Source of the DNA: a bacterium
GTDB taxonomy: Bacteria > Elusimicrobiota > Elusimicrobia > Elusimicrobiales > UBA9959
Direction of reading: 5' to 3'
DNA length: 64,000 nt
Assembly: GCA_021811315.1 (NCBI GenBank)
Contig: JAJZPF010000012.1
Location: 1 to 64,000, forward strand
The translations under genes were made by a program, and so were the position numbers. Under the pieces are notes generated by a model that was not told the origin of the DNA, did no database searches, and saw only the letters and a list, made by a program, of their open reading frames with translations. Shown here piece after piece: positions 1-7,076 of the stretch (within the stretch, counting starts at the first letter, position 1; the number at the start of each line of letters is the position of its first letter).

Positions 1-294
1 CCAGACCGAGTGCTCAAGATCGAGAAAATACCCACCGGGGAGGGTGTAGGTACACAAGATTTTGCCTAAAATGCAAAAAGTGCTTAAAAATTAAGGATTT
101 CTCAAAAACGAACTGTCAAAGTCGGGACTGAGACGCGCAGGCTTAGGCGTTTTCAAAGGACTCCTCGCGGGGTTGAAGTCCACGTTCAGCCGGGGCAGTA
201 TCAATAGGAAACATAAGGACGGTTATCGCAGGCCCCCCTGCATTTAACTCTTCCCTGCCTGAAATGCAGAGTCTTGATTTGATCCGTAAATATC
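1..294. other. Intergenic stretch, nothing recognised
   Basis: No open reading frame with a credible start or family signature is visible here on either strand. The sequence is less GC-rich than the neighbouring genes between about 50 and 120. I compared it by eye with tmRNA, RNase P RNA and SRP RNA signatures and found none. It may hold the end of something that begins outside the window. Confidence 0.3.
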
Positions 295-324
295 GCGGCG
301 CCCGGGGATAAGACCGGGCGCCGC
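295..324 (-). terminator. Hairpin terminator after the short aconitase
   Basis: An 11-bp perfect GC stem (295-305 with 314-324) closes an 8-nt loop about 35 nt beyond the aconitase stop codon. Only a weak U-tract (GATATTT) follows on the minus strand. It fits an intrinsic terminator for the aconitase transcript, though the poor tail makes efficiency uncertain. Confidence 0.55.
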
Positions 325-359
325 TTTATCTGCCGGAGCGTTCACCGGGAACGCCGGCT

Positions 360-2291
360 TTACTTTCCAGTAGTATGGTTCAGCAGGCCTCCGGCGGTCA
401 GGATGGAGCGCTGGCGGGCGGAAAGGTCGCAGACGCATTCTATCGAAGCGCCGGTGCGGGCGTTCTTCAGGATGACCGGCTTCCCTTCGGCCGCGGCGGC
501 GCGCCAGTCGCCGCAGGTCAGTTTGTCTCCGACCTGGATGGTCGCGTAATCCGCCTGGTTCTTGAAGGTAAGCGGCGCTATGCCGAAGTTGAGCAGGTTC
601 GCGGCGTGGATGCGCTCGAAAGATTTAGCGACCACGGCTTTCACGCCGAGGTACATCGGGCACATCGCGGCGTGCTCGCGGCTGGAGCCCTGGCCGTAGG
701 ATTCGCCGGCGATTATCACGTTATGAGCTCCGGCGGCTTTGCTCTCGAGGCAGCGCTTGGAGAAAGTGGCGTCCACGTTCTCGAAGACGAACTGCGCGTA
801 TTTCGGGACATTGGAGCGGTATTTCAGGCGCGCGCCGGCGGGCATGATATGGTCGGTGGTTATTTTATCTCCGACGACCAGCATCGCTACGCCGTTAAGC
901 TGCTCGGGCATCTTGGCATTGCTGGGCGGCTCGCCTATGTTCGGGCCGCGGAAGACCTCGGTCTTAGCCGCGTCGGCGGGCTTGATCACGAAAGAATCGT
1001 CCACGAGGAACGTCCCCGGCTCTTTCACGGCGGGATAGTTTATCCCGGACTTGCGCGGGTCGGTGAACTTCCCGGTCAGGGCCGCGACGGCGGCCACTTC
1101 GGGGCTGACCAGGTAGACCTGGGCGTCGGCGGTTCCGCTGCGGCCTTCGAAATTGCGGTTATTGGTCCGCAGGGACACGCTGCCGCTCTTGGGCGAGAAG
1201 TGGTTGCCGATGCAGAAGCCGCAGGCGCTCTCGAGGAGGCGCGCGCCGGAGTCCAGCATCGAGGTGAGGGCGCCTTTGCGGGCAAGCATCTGGAGCACCT
1301 GGCGGGAGCCGGGCGCTATGCCGAGGCTGACTTCGGGATTTACCGTGCGGCCTTTAAGGATAGCCGCGGTGGTCATCATGTCCTTGAAAGAGGAGTTCGT
1401 GCAGGAACCGATGCAGACCTGGTCCACCTTCTTCCCCTCGAGCTCGGAGATCTTCTTGATGATGCCGGGGCTGTGCGGGCAGGCGGCCATAGGCTCCAGG
1501 GCGGAGAGGTCTATCTCTATAACCCGGTCGTATTTCGCGCCGCGGTCGGACTTAAGTTCGCTCCAGTCGGCCTCGCGGCCCTGCGCTTTCAGGAATTTCT
1601 TGGTGACATTGTCCGAAGGGAAAACTGAGCAGGTCACGCCCATCTCGGCGCCCATGTTCGCTATGGTGGCGCGCTGGGGCACGGAGAGCTTCTTCACGCC
1701 GGGCCCGCCGTATTCGAGCATCACGCCGACATTCCCCTTGGTGGAGAGGATCTCGAGCATCTTCAGGACCACGTCCTTGGCCGTGACCCAGGGCTGAAGT
1801 TCGCCGGAAAGCTTCACGAGGTAAACTTTAGGGGCCGCGGTGTAGAAAAGCCCGCCGCCCATCGCCACGGCCACGTCCAGGCCGCCGGCGCCGATGGCCA
1901 CCTGGCCTATCCCGCCGCCCGTCGGGGTATGGCTGTCGGAGCCGAGCAAAGTGGTCCCGGGTTTGCCGAAGCGCTCGAGGTGCACCTGGTGGCAGATACC
2001 GTTGCCGGGGCGGGAATAGACCACCCCGTATTTCGCCGCGACGCTCTGCAGGTATTTATGGTCGTCGGCGTTCTCGAAGCCGATCTGCACGGTATTATGG
2101 TCGACGTAGGAGACGGAAAGGTCGGTCTTTATTTCTTTCAGGCCCATAGCCTCGAACTGGAGGTAGGCCATGGTCCCGGTGGCGTCCTGGGTCAGGGTCT
2201 GGTCTATGCGTATGCCTATTTCCTTCCCCTTGATAAATTCGCCCTCTTTCAGGTGGGAGACGAGGATCTTCTCAACGATGTTCTGTTTCAT
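360..2291 (-). CDS. Aconitate hydratase, short (about 640-residue) type
   Basis: Aconitase interconverts citrate and isocitrate in the cytoplasm using a [4Fe-4S] cluster. The three cluster cysteines are visible: C297 in GSCTNS and C357/C360 in CGFC. The N-terminal part has LGSDSHTPTGGGIG and the C-terminal swivel domain has GESYGQGSSREHAA. At 643 residues it belongs to the short form related to mitochondrial aconitase and isopropylmalate isomerase, not the 900-residue AcnA form, which is also present at 55983-58682. The start is supported by AAGGAG a few bases upstream. It appears monocistronic. Homoaconitase activity cannot be excluded from sequence. Confidence 0.92.
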   Translation of the reverse strand: MKQNIVEKILVSHLKEGEFIKGKEIGIRIDQTLTQDATGTMAYLQFEAMGLKEIKTDLSVSYVDHNTVQIGFENADDHKYLQSVAAKYGVVYSRPGNGICHQVHLERFGKPGTTLLGSDSHTPTGGGIGQVAIGAGGLDVAVAMGGGLFYTAAPKVYLVKLSGELQPWVTAKDVVLKMLEILSTKGNVGVMLEYGGPGVKKLSVPQRATIANMGAEMGVTCSVFPSDNVTKKFLKAQGREADWSELKSDRGAKYDRVIEIDLSALEPMAACPHSPGIIKKISELEGKKVDQVCIGSCTNSSFKDMMTTAAILKGRTVNPEVSLGIAPGSRQVLQMLARKGALTSMLDSGARLLESACGFCIGNHFSPKSGSVSLRTNNRNFEGRSGTADAQVYLVSPEVAAVAALTGKFTDPRKSGINYPAVKEPGTFLVDDSFVIKPADAAKTEVFRGPNIGEPPSNAKMPEQLNGVAMLVVGDKITTDHIMPAGARLKYRSNVPKYAQFVFENVDATFSKRCLESKAAGAHNVIIAGESYGQGSSREHAAMCPMYLGVKAVVAKSFERIHAANLLNFGIAPLTFKNQADYATIQVGDKLTCGDWRAAAAEGKPVILKNARTGASIECVCDLSARQRSILTAGGLLNHTTGK

Positions 2292-2318
2292 ATTAGCTCC
2301 TTAAAGTTCGTTCTGTTT

Positions 2319-3383
2319 TCAAGGCTTGCGGCCGGCGGAATGATCGATGTACCAGACAAAATCGGCGAGGCCGGAGTCCCCGGCGGGGAAAATGGCGGGA
2401 CAGGCGGAAGCGTCCTGCGGGTAGAAAGAGACGGGGCGGAGGCCGCCGGCGCGGCTGGCGACGGAAGCGGGGATGCCGGCATTATAGATGACATGCCCGG
2501 CCCCGGCTATCACCTGGCCGGCGAAACCGGGATTCGCGTTCAGGAAATCGGCAAGGCGGGCGCCCATCGCTTCGTTCCAGGCGGACATAGCCGCGAGATA
2601 GTTCTCGAAGGTGAACATATCGCCCATGCCCTTGTTCCCGCCCAGGATGTACCGCCTGAGAAAGGCTTTCTCGCCGTCCGCGCGGGCTTTCCCGTGGTTC
2701 TCGAAAGAGTCCCGGATGTATTTTATATAGGCTTCGTTCTTGGTGATCTCCACTTTGGCCGGCAGGTATTTCTTCTGCTCGGGGGAAAGGCCGTCCAGAC
2801 CGGCGCGGGCTATGGTGGAAACCACCTTCCTGGGGAGGTTCAGGGCCAGGGCTTTAAGCTTGTTCGCGCGGATAAAGTCGAAGATCGGCTTGTAAAGGTT
2901 GAAATCGAAGCCCCACTCGGTCTTCCAGTCGGCCTTCGCCAGGAATTCCTCGTCGGTAAGCTTCCCCGCCGCGTACTCGTCGAGCACCGGCTGCAGGGTC
3001 ATATTCAGCATCTCGAAGCCGACCACGACCTTTTCGCCGCGGGCCGCGCCGAGCGCTTTAAGCGCCTCGAGCTGCGCCAGGTGGTCTTTCAGCTGGTCAT
3101 GGCTTTCGCCGGAGAAAACGGCGTCGGCCTCTTTCACTACGGCCCTGAAGGCGGCTTCATCGGCCAGCGGGGCCCCGCTTTTGCCGTTAAAAATACAGAA
3201 GCCGGGAACGGTCCCGGCCTCCGCGGGCCGCGCTACGGCGGCGCCGGCGGATTTTCCAGAGGTCTTCAGCTTTTCAACAAGGGCGGGAATTTCCCCTTTC
3301 TGGTCGAAGGAAACCCGGGTTTCGGCGTAAGCGCCGGGAATAAGCGAAATTAATAGGGTTAGAAGAGGGAATAATACTTTCAT
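2319..3383 (-). CDS. Secreted ChaN-like (DUF399) protein
   Basis: A 20-residue signal peptide (MKVLFPLLTLLISLIPGAYA) precedes a domain with FSGESHDQLKDHLAQLEAL and VVVGFEMLN, followed by a helical region with LALNLPRKVVSTIARAG. These are the hallmarks of the ChaN/DUF399 family, whose characterised members are haem-binding lipoproteins. No lipobox cysteine is visible, so this copy is probably free in the periplasm. Haem binding is inferred from the family only. A TATAAT box at 3392-3397 lies 8 nt before the ATG, so the mRNA leader would be about 2 nt long. Confidence 0.72.
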   Translation of the reverse strand: MKVLFPLLTLLISLIPGAYAETRVSFDQKGEIPALVEKLKTSGKSAGAAVARPAEAGTVPGFCIFNGKSGAPLADEAAFRAVVKEADAVFSGESHDQLKDHLAQLEALKALGAARGEKVVVGFEMLNMTLQPVLDEYAAGKLTDEEFLAKADWKTEWGFDFNLYKPIFDFIRANKLKALALNLPRKVVSTIARAGLDGLSPEQKKYLPAKVEITKNEAYIKYIRDSFENHGKARADGEKAFLRRYILGGNKGMGDMFTFENYLAAMSAWNEAMGARLADFLNANPGFAGQVIAGAGHVIYNAGIPASVASRAGGLRPVSFYPQDASACPAIFPAGDSGLADFVWYIDHSAGRKP

Positions 3384-3391
3384 ATTCCTAA

Positions 3392-3397
3392 ATTATA
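3392..3397 (-). promoter_or_regulatory. -10 box giving a nearly leaderless ChaN-like mRNA
   Basis: TATAAT on the minus strand ends 8 nt before the start codon. A weak -35 candidate, TTGGCC, lies 18 nt further upstream. There is no room for a Shine-Dalgarno sequence. Confidence 0.45.
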
Positions 3398-3445
3398 GTT
3401 AATTGTCGGAGGTCTGGCCAAATTTTATAAACTAGTATTTGTATT

Positions 3446-4498
3446 ATGAAGGGCCACGGACCTAGATCTTTTCTTGGCGCGCTTTTGAGCGCGACGCTGC
3501 CGCTTAAGGAAAAAACCGCCCAGAGGCGGCGTTTTGCCGTCCAGGCCGTATTTTTGGCGCTTACCCTCTCTATCGGCTATGCTTTCTTTGTTTTCGTCGC
3601 CTCGATCCAGGAAGGCGGCGAGCTCTCCCGCCGGCCGCCCGGGGTGGACGGTTTCCTGCCCATAAGCTCGCTGATGAGCCTCCGGCTTTGGGCCGCCTCG
3701 GGAGAGATCCACCGGGCGCACCCGGCCGGGCTTTTCATCCTGTTGGCGATAATAGCGATGTCGTTCGTCATAGGCAAATCATTCTGCGGCTGGCTCTGCC
3801 CCTTCGGCTTCGTCTCGGAACTGCTCTACCGGGCGCGGAAATATTTTTCCCCCTCTTTTAAGCGCCCGGCCGGCTGGGCGGATTACGCGCTGAGCGTGCT
3901 GAAATACCTTATCCTGGCTTTCTTCACCTACATAATATTCTTCGCAATGAACACGGCGGCCGTAAGGTCTTTTCTCGACGGGGATTACAACAAGATCTCG
4001 GACATAAGGATGTTCTATTTTTTCGCCCGGATCACCCCGCTGGCGGCCTTCATAACGGGAACGCTCTTCCTGCTCACTTATTTCGTGCCGTATTTCTGGT
4101 GCCGCTACCTCTGCCCTTACGGGGCGCTGCTCGGCCTGTTCTCGCTGGCGGGCCCCGTAAAAATAAAGCGGGACGCCGGCGCCTGCACTAATTGCGGCCA
4201 TTGCGCGGAGATCTGCCCCCAGGCCATCCCGGTGAACAAAACCGCTACGGTGTTTTCCGACGAATGCACCTCCTGCGCCCTGTGCCTGGACGTATGCCCG
4301 GCCCCCGGCGCGCTTGAGATGCGGCTCCGCGGGACCGCTTTGAGGATAAAGACGGCGGCCCTGCCGCCTCTGGTGGCGTTTATTTTCTGCCTGATCACCG
4401 GGCTGGCGATGCTTGGCGGCTATTGGAAGAGTAATATAAGCGCCGACGATTACCGGCGCCTGACGGCGGAGTACGACAGCGTCGACCTCGCCAGGTAA
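3446..4498 (+). CDS. Membrane polyferredoxin, NapH/YccM-like 4Fe-4S protein
   Basis: This is an integral membrane electron carrier of the 4Fe-4S-binding (Fer4_5) family. Two membrane-associated motifs, CGWLCPFG (about residues 113-120) and CRYLCPYG (about 220-227), are followed by two ferredoxin motifs, CTNCGHCAEICPQ and CTSCALCLDVCP. About five to six hydrophobic segments are visible. NapH-type proteins pass electrons between quinol and a periplasmic or cytoplasmic partner. No nap or nos genes are nearby, so the partner is unknown. The gene ends one base before the convergent TPR gene. Confidence 0.8.
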   Translation: MKGHGPRSFLGALLSATLPLKEKTAQRRRFAVQAVFLALTLSIGYAFFVFVASIQEGGELSRRPPGVDGFLPISSLMSLRLWAASGEIHRAHPAGLFILLAIIAMSFVIGKSFCGWLCPFGFVSELLYRARKYFSPSFKRPAGWADYALSVLKYLILAFFTYIIFFAMNTAAVRSFLDGDYNKISDIRMFYFFARITPLAAFITGTLFLLTYFVPYFWCRYLCPYGALLGLFSLAGPVKIKRDAGACTNCGHCAEICPQAIPVNKTATVFSDECTSCALCLDVCPAPGALEMRLRGTALRIKTAALPPLVAFIFCLITGLAMLGGYWKSNISADDYRRLTAEYDSVDLAR

Positions 4499-5176
4499 TT
4501 AGATCCCGGGAACTTCGGTGATCATCTCTAGCATGCTTTCGGAGCGCTTGTCCTGCGGATTGCACTTGAGCGCAAGGCGGAAAGCCCTGGCGGCGTCGGT
4601 GTTCTTGTAGATCCCCAGGTAAGCGAGCCCCAGCTTATACCAGGCCGTCGCCGAGGACGGGCTGAACTTCAGAAGTTTTTCCAGAACATCGATAGCTTCA
4701 GTGAACCGCCTGCGCTGGAGGTAGTCCTCGGCCATGTGGTAATACACTATCCGCGTCTCAGGGCTGGTTTCCTTCACGCGCTGGAAATGGTGCAGGGACT
4801 GGTCCGAGTTCCCTTTGTGGTAGTAGGCGAAACCGAGGTAATAATGGGCCATCGCGAGGTTGGAATCGATGCTGACGGCTTTTTCGAGCTCGTCTATCGC
4901 CTCGTTAAGGCGGGCCAGCCTGTAATAAGCGATGCCTATGCGCAGGTGCACTACAGGGAGGTCGGACTTTATAGTGAGGACCTTGCGGTAGATGTCGATA
5001 GACTGGAGGACGAAACCTTCGCTGAAATAAAGGCCGGCCAGATTGTCCCAGGCCCAGAAATCCCTGGGGCTGGCTTTCAGGCGCTTGGCCAGGGTGGCGG
5101 CCAGGGACTTGAGCCTTTTATTGGCCGGAGGGATATGCCCTAAAATTTCTTTTAAGAAGGATTGGTCGGTTGCCAT
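4499..5176 (-). CDS. TPR-repeat protein
   Basis: The 225-residue protein is built almost entirely of tetratricopeptide repeats of about 34 residues from residue 30 on, for example WDNLAGLYFSEGFVLQSIDIYRKVL and AHYYLGFAYYHKGNSDQSLHHFQRV. TPRs form helical scaffolds for protein binding. No signal peptide or membrane segment is seen, so it is cytoplasmic. It lies 94 nt downstream of the AAA ATPase in the same direction and may be its partner, which is inference from position only. Confidence 0.85.
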   Translation of the reverse strand: MATDQSFLKEILGHIPPANKRLKSLAATLAKRLKASPRDFWAWDNLAGLYFSEGFVLQSIDIYRKVLTIKSDLPVVHLRIGIAYYRLARLNEAIDELEKAVSIDSNLAMAHYYLGFAYYHKGNSDQSLHHFQRVKETSPETRIVYYHMAEDYLQRRRFTEAIDVLEKLLKFSPSSATAWYKLGLAYLGIYKNTDAARAFRLALKCNPQDKRSESMLEMITEVPGI

Positions 5177-5270
5177 GTGTTTTTACCCCGTTCCCGCGGG
5201 CGCCGCCCGCGGCTTTATCCGATAATAACAGAATAGACAGGCGGAGTCAACGCGGCCTCCGGCCCGCCGC

Positions 5271-6749
5271 TCACACCGGAAGTATGCTCCGCTCTTTCGC
5301 CCAGTTGCGCAGGAAGTCCACCGCCTCGGCCTTGATGACGGAAAGGGGCCGGGTAAGCTTCAGCTGCTCGAGCACGTGCTTCGAGGAGATCTTCTCGTTC
5401 GCGCCGGAAGCGCTGTAGAGGGCGGAGATCACGGCCTGCTCTATCTCGGCGCCGCTGAAGCCGCCGCAGTTGGCGGCCAGCAAGGGGACGTCGAACAGCG
5501 CGGGGTCGAGGCCCCGCTTTTCGAGATGGATCCTGATTATGCCTTCGCGCGCCGGGGCGTCCGGCAGGTCGGAGAAAAAGATCTCGTCGAAGCGGCCTTT
5601 GCGCAGCAGCTCGGGCGGCAGGTTGTTTATATCGTTGGAGGTGGCGGCGATGAAAGAGCGGTCCTTGCGCTCCTGCATCCAGGTCAGCATGGTGCCCAGC
5701 ACGCGCTTGGACACCCCGCCGTCTATCTCGCCGGAGGACGAGGCGAAGATCTTCTCGATCTCGTCTATCCACAGGCAGACCGGGGCCAGGCGCTCCACCG
5801 TGGCCAGGGCCTTGCGCAGGTTCTCCTCGGTCTCGCCGATATACTTGGAATAAAGCCTGTTCAGGTCGAGCCGGTAAAGCGGGATGCCGAGCTCGCCCGC
5901 TATGACCTTGGCCGCGAGCGACTTGCCGCACCCCTGCACGCCCAGGAGCAGGAGGCCCTTGGGAGGCGGAAGCGGGCCGTCGGTGAAAAAAGAATTCCTG
6001 CGGTCGGAGACCCAGCGCTTGAGGTTGTCGAAGCCGGCGATGGAATTCACCTGCTCGGAGCCGAAATATTCCAGGATGCCGCCCTGGTCGAAAGCCTCTT
6101 TCTTGAATTTCTCTATCGTGGAAATATCTTTCCCGTCGAACCGCGAGTCCTTGAGGATGCAGAGATTGAGCGCGTTGCGGATCTGCTGCAGGGACAGGCC
6201 CTTCAGGGTCTTGATCACGCGCCGCAGGGCTTCCGGCGGCATATCTATCTCAAGCTGCGCGCCCGTCATCTTGAACTCGACCAGCACCTTATTGATCTCG
6301 GCCAGGATCTGCTTTTCGTCGGGGTAGCCGCCCGAGATGCGCGCGGCCAGGGGGGCGATGTCGGAAGGGAGTTTCCCTTCGGCGCCGAGCAGCACCACCG
6401 TGGTGGGCGTGCCTTTTATGCGGTCGAGCATGTCCTTGAAAAGCCGCGCCGGGGCGGCGTCGTTCAGGTAGCGGTCGAAGTCGGAGAAAGCGAAAAGGGC
6501 GCTGTGCGGGTCCTTTATCAGGTCGTTCGCGATGCGCAGCATGGCGACGGGGTCGCCGGATTTATAGAATGAATTTTCGTTCTTGCCTATGCGCAGGCCC
6601 TTGGTGAGGGACCAGCAGTAGAAGGTCAGGGCCTGCTCTTCCGCCACCCCGTGCAGCTGCCCCAGCACATAGTTCTCGTCGATAGCGTCCACCAGAACCA
6701 GGGGATACCGGGATTTAATCAGGAGGGAAATTTCTTCTTCAAAGTTCAT
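5271..6749 (-). CDS. AAA+ ATPase, Ycf46-like
   Basis: The N-terminal half (about 1-220) resembles the Ycf46 pre-domain, with EEISLLIKSRYPLVLVDAIDE. The second half is a classical AAA module with Walker A GVQGCGKSLAAKV, Walker B CLWIDEIEKIF, sensor 1 FIAATSN and the arginine-finger segment LLRKGRFDEIFF. At 492 residues it has the usual Ycf46 length. Ycf46-type proteins are widespread in cyanobacteria and other bacteria with poorly known roles. No protease domain is attached. No clear ribosome-binding site precedes the ATG. Confidence 0.85.
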   Translation of the reverse strand: MNFEEEISLLIKSRYPLVLVDAIDENYVLGQLHGVAEEQALTFYCWSLTKGLRIGKNENSFYKSGDPVAMLRIANDLIKDPHSALFAFSDFDRYLNDAAPARLFKDMLDRIKGTPTTVVLLGAEGKLPSDIAPLAARISGGYPDEKQILAEINKVLVEFKMTGAQLEIDMPPEALRRVIKTLKGLSLQQIRNALNLCILKDSRFDGKDISTIEKFKKEAFDQGGILEYFGSEQVNSIAGFDNLKRWVSDRRNSFFTDGPLPPPKGLLLLGVQGCGKSLAAKVIAGELGIPLYRLDLNRLYSKYIGETEENLRKALATVERLAPVCLWIDEIEKIFASSSGEIDGGVSKRVLGTMLTWMQERKDRSFIAATSNDINNLPPELLRKGRFDEIFFSDLPDAPAREGIIRIHLEKRGLDPALFDVPLLAANCGGFSGAEIEQAVISALYSASGANEKISSKHVLEQLKLTRPLSVIKAEAVDFLRNWAKERSILPV

Positions 6750-6780
6750 TTAAGGAGAAAGCCCGCGCCCGGCAGGTGAG

Positions 6781-6822
6781 GACCGGACTAAAGCACAGCA
6801 TAATTATGCTGTGCGTCCGGTC
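6781..6822. repeat. Nested perfect palindrome
   Basis: A 22-bp perfect palindrome occupies 6793-6814 (half-site GCACAGCATAA). It is flanked by the inverted pair GACCGGAC (6781-6788) and GTCCGGTC (6815-6822). The whole forms a long cruciform 30 bp upstream of the AAA gene. It has no U-tract and is not a typical terminator. A protein-binding site or a mobile palindromic unit is possible. Confidence 0.6.
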
Positions 6823-6833
6823 CGAAAGGCGCA

Positions 6834-6978
6834 GGCAATTTTTTACGAAGCAAAATTGCCGAGCCGGGGTCGCGGAAAACCGCTATGCGGTTTATCCGTG
6901 ACTCGAACCCCGGGATCTCGTGTGTTCGATTCCTGCCCGCCAACAGTAATCTAAAAGCTAATTTGCGCCCGGCAGGAA
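6834..6978. repeat. Cluster of hairpins with tRNA T-arm-like fragments
   Basis: Three further dyads follow one another. GGCAATTTT (6834-6842) pairs with 6852-6860. AAACCGC (6877-6883) pairs with 6887-6893, extended outward by CGCGGA/TCCGTG and CCGGGGT/ACCCCGG. The 14-bp GTTCGATTCCTGCC segment near 6920-6933 is inverted against the T-arm of the tRNA gene next to it. The last looks like a copied 3' part of a tRNA in opposite orientation. No complete second tRNA can be folded. Confidence 0.5.
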
Positions 6979-7035
6979 TCGAACCTGCACTAGAAGCTTC
7001 GGAGGCTCCTGTGATATCCATTTCACCACGGGCGC
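6964..7035 (-). tRNA. tRNA-Arg (anticodon CCG)
   Basis: A complete 72-nt cloverleaf can be drawn. The acceptor stem GCGCCCG pairs with CGGGCGC and the discriminator base is A. The D stem is GTGA/TCAC. The anticodon stem GGAGC/GCUUC carries loop CUCCGAA with anticodon CCG, which reads CGG. The T stem is GCAGG/CCTGC with loop TTCGATT. The CCA end is not encoded. Confidence 0.95.
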
Positions 7036-7076
7036 ATATGACCGAGAACTACATTATACCCCTTTAGTTAAAAGGG

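Noticed and set aside
375-1628. 417-codon plus-strand frame opposite the short aconitase, and many similar long antisense frames (for example 1929-3353, 5376-6572, 8256-9836, 11374-13173, 16717-18273, 55908-58631)
   Set aside because: All lie antisense to clearly recognisable genes and have low-complexity Gly/Ala/Arg/His-rich products typical of shadow frames in GC-rich DNA.
3446-4498. Part of a periplasmic nitrate reductase (nap) operon
   Set aside because: Only a NapH-like membrane protein is present; no napA, napB, napC or napG is nearby.
6861-6955. A second tRNA gene next to tRNA-Arg
   Set aside because: T-arm-like pieces occur on both strands, but no acceptor stem or anticodon arm can be completed.
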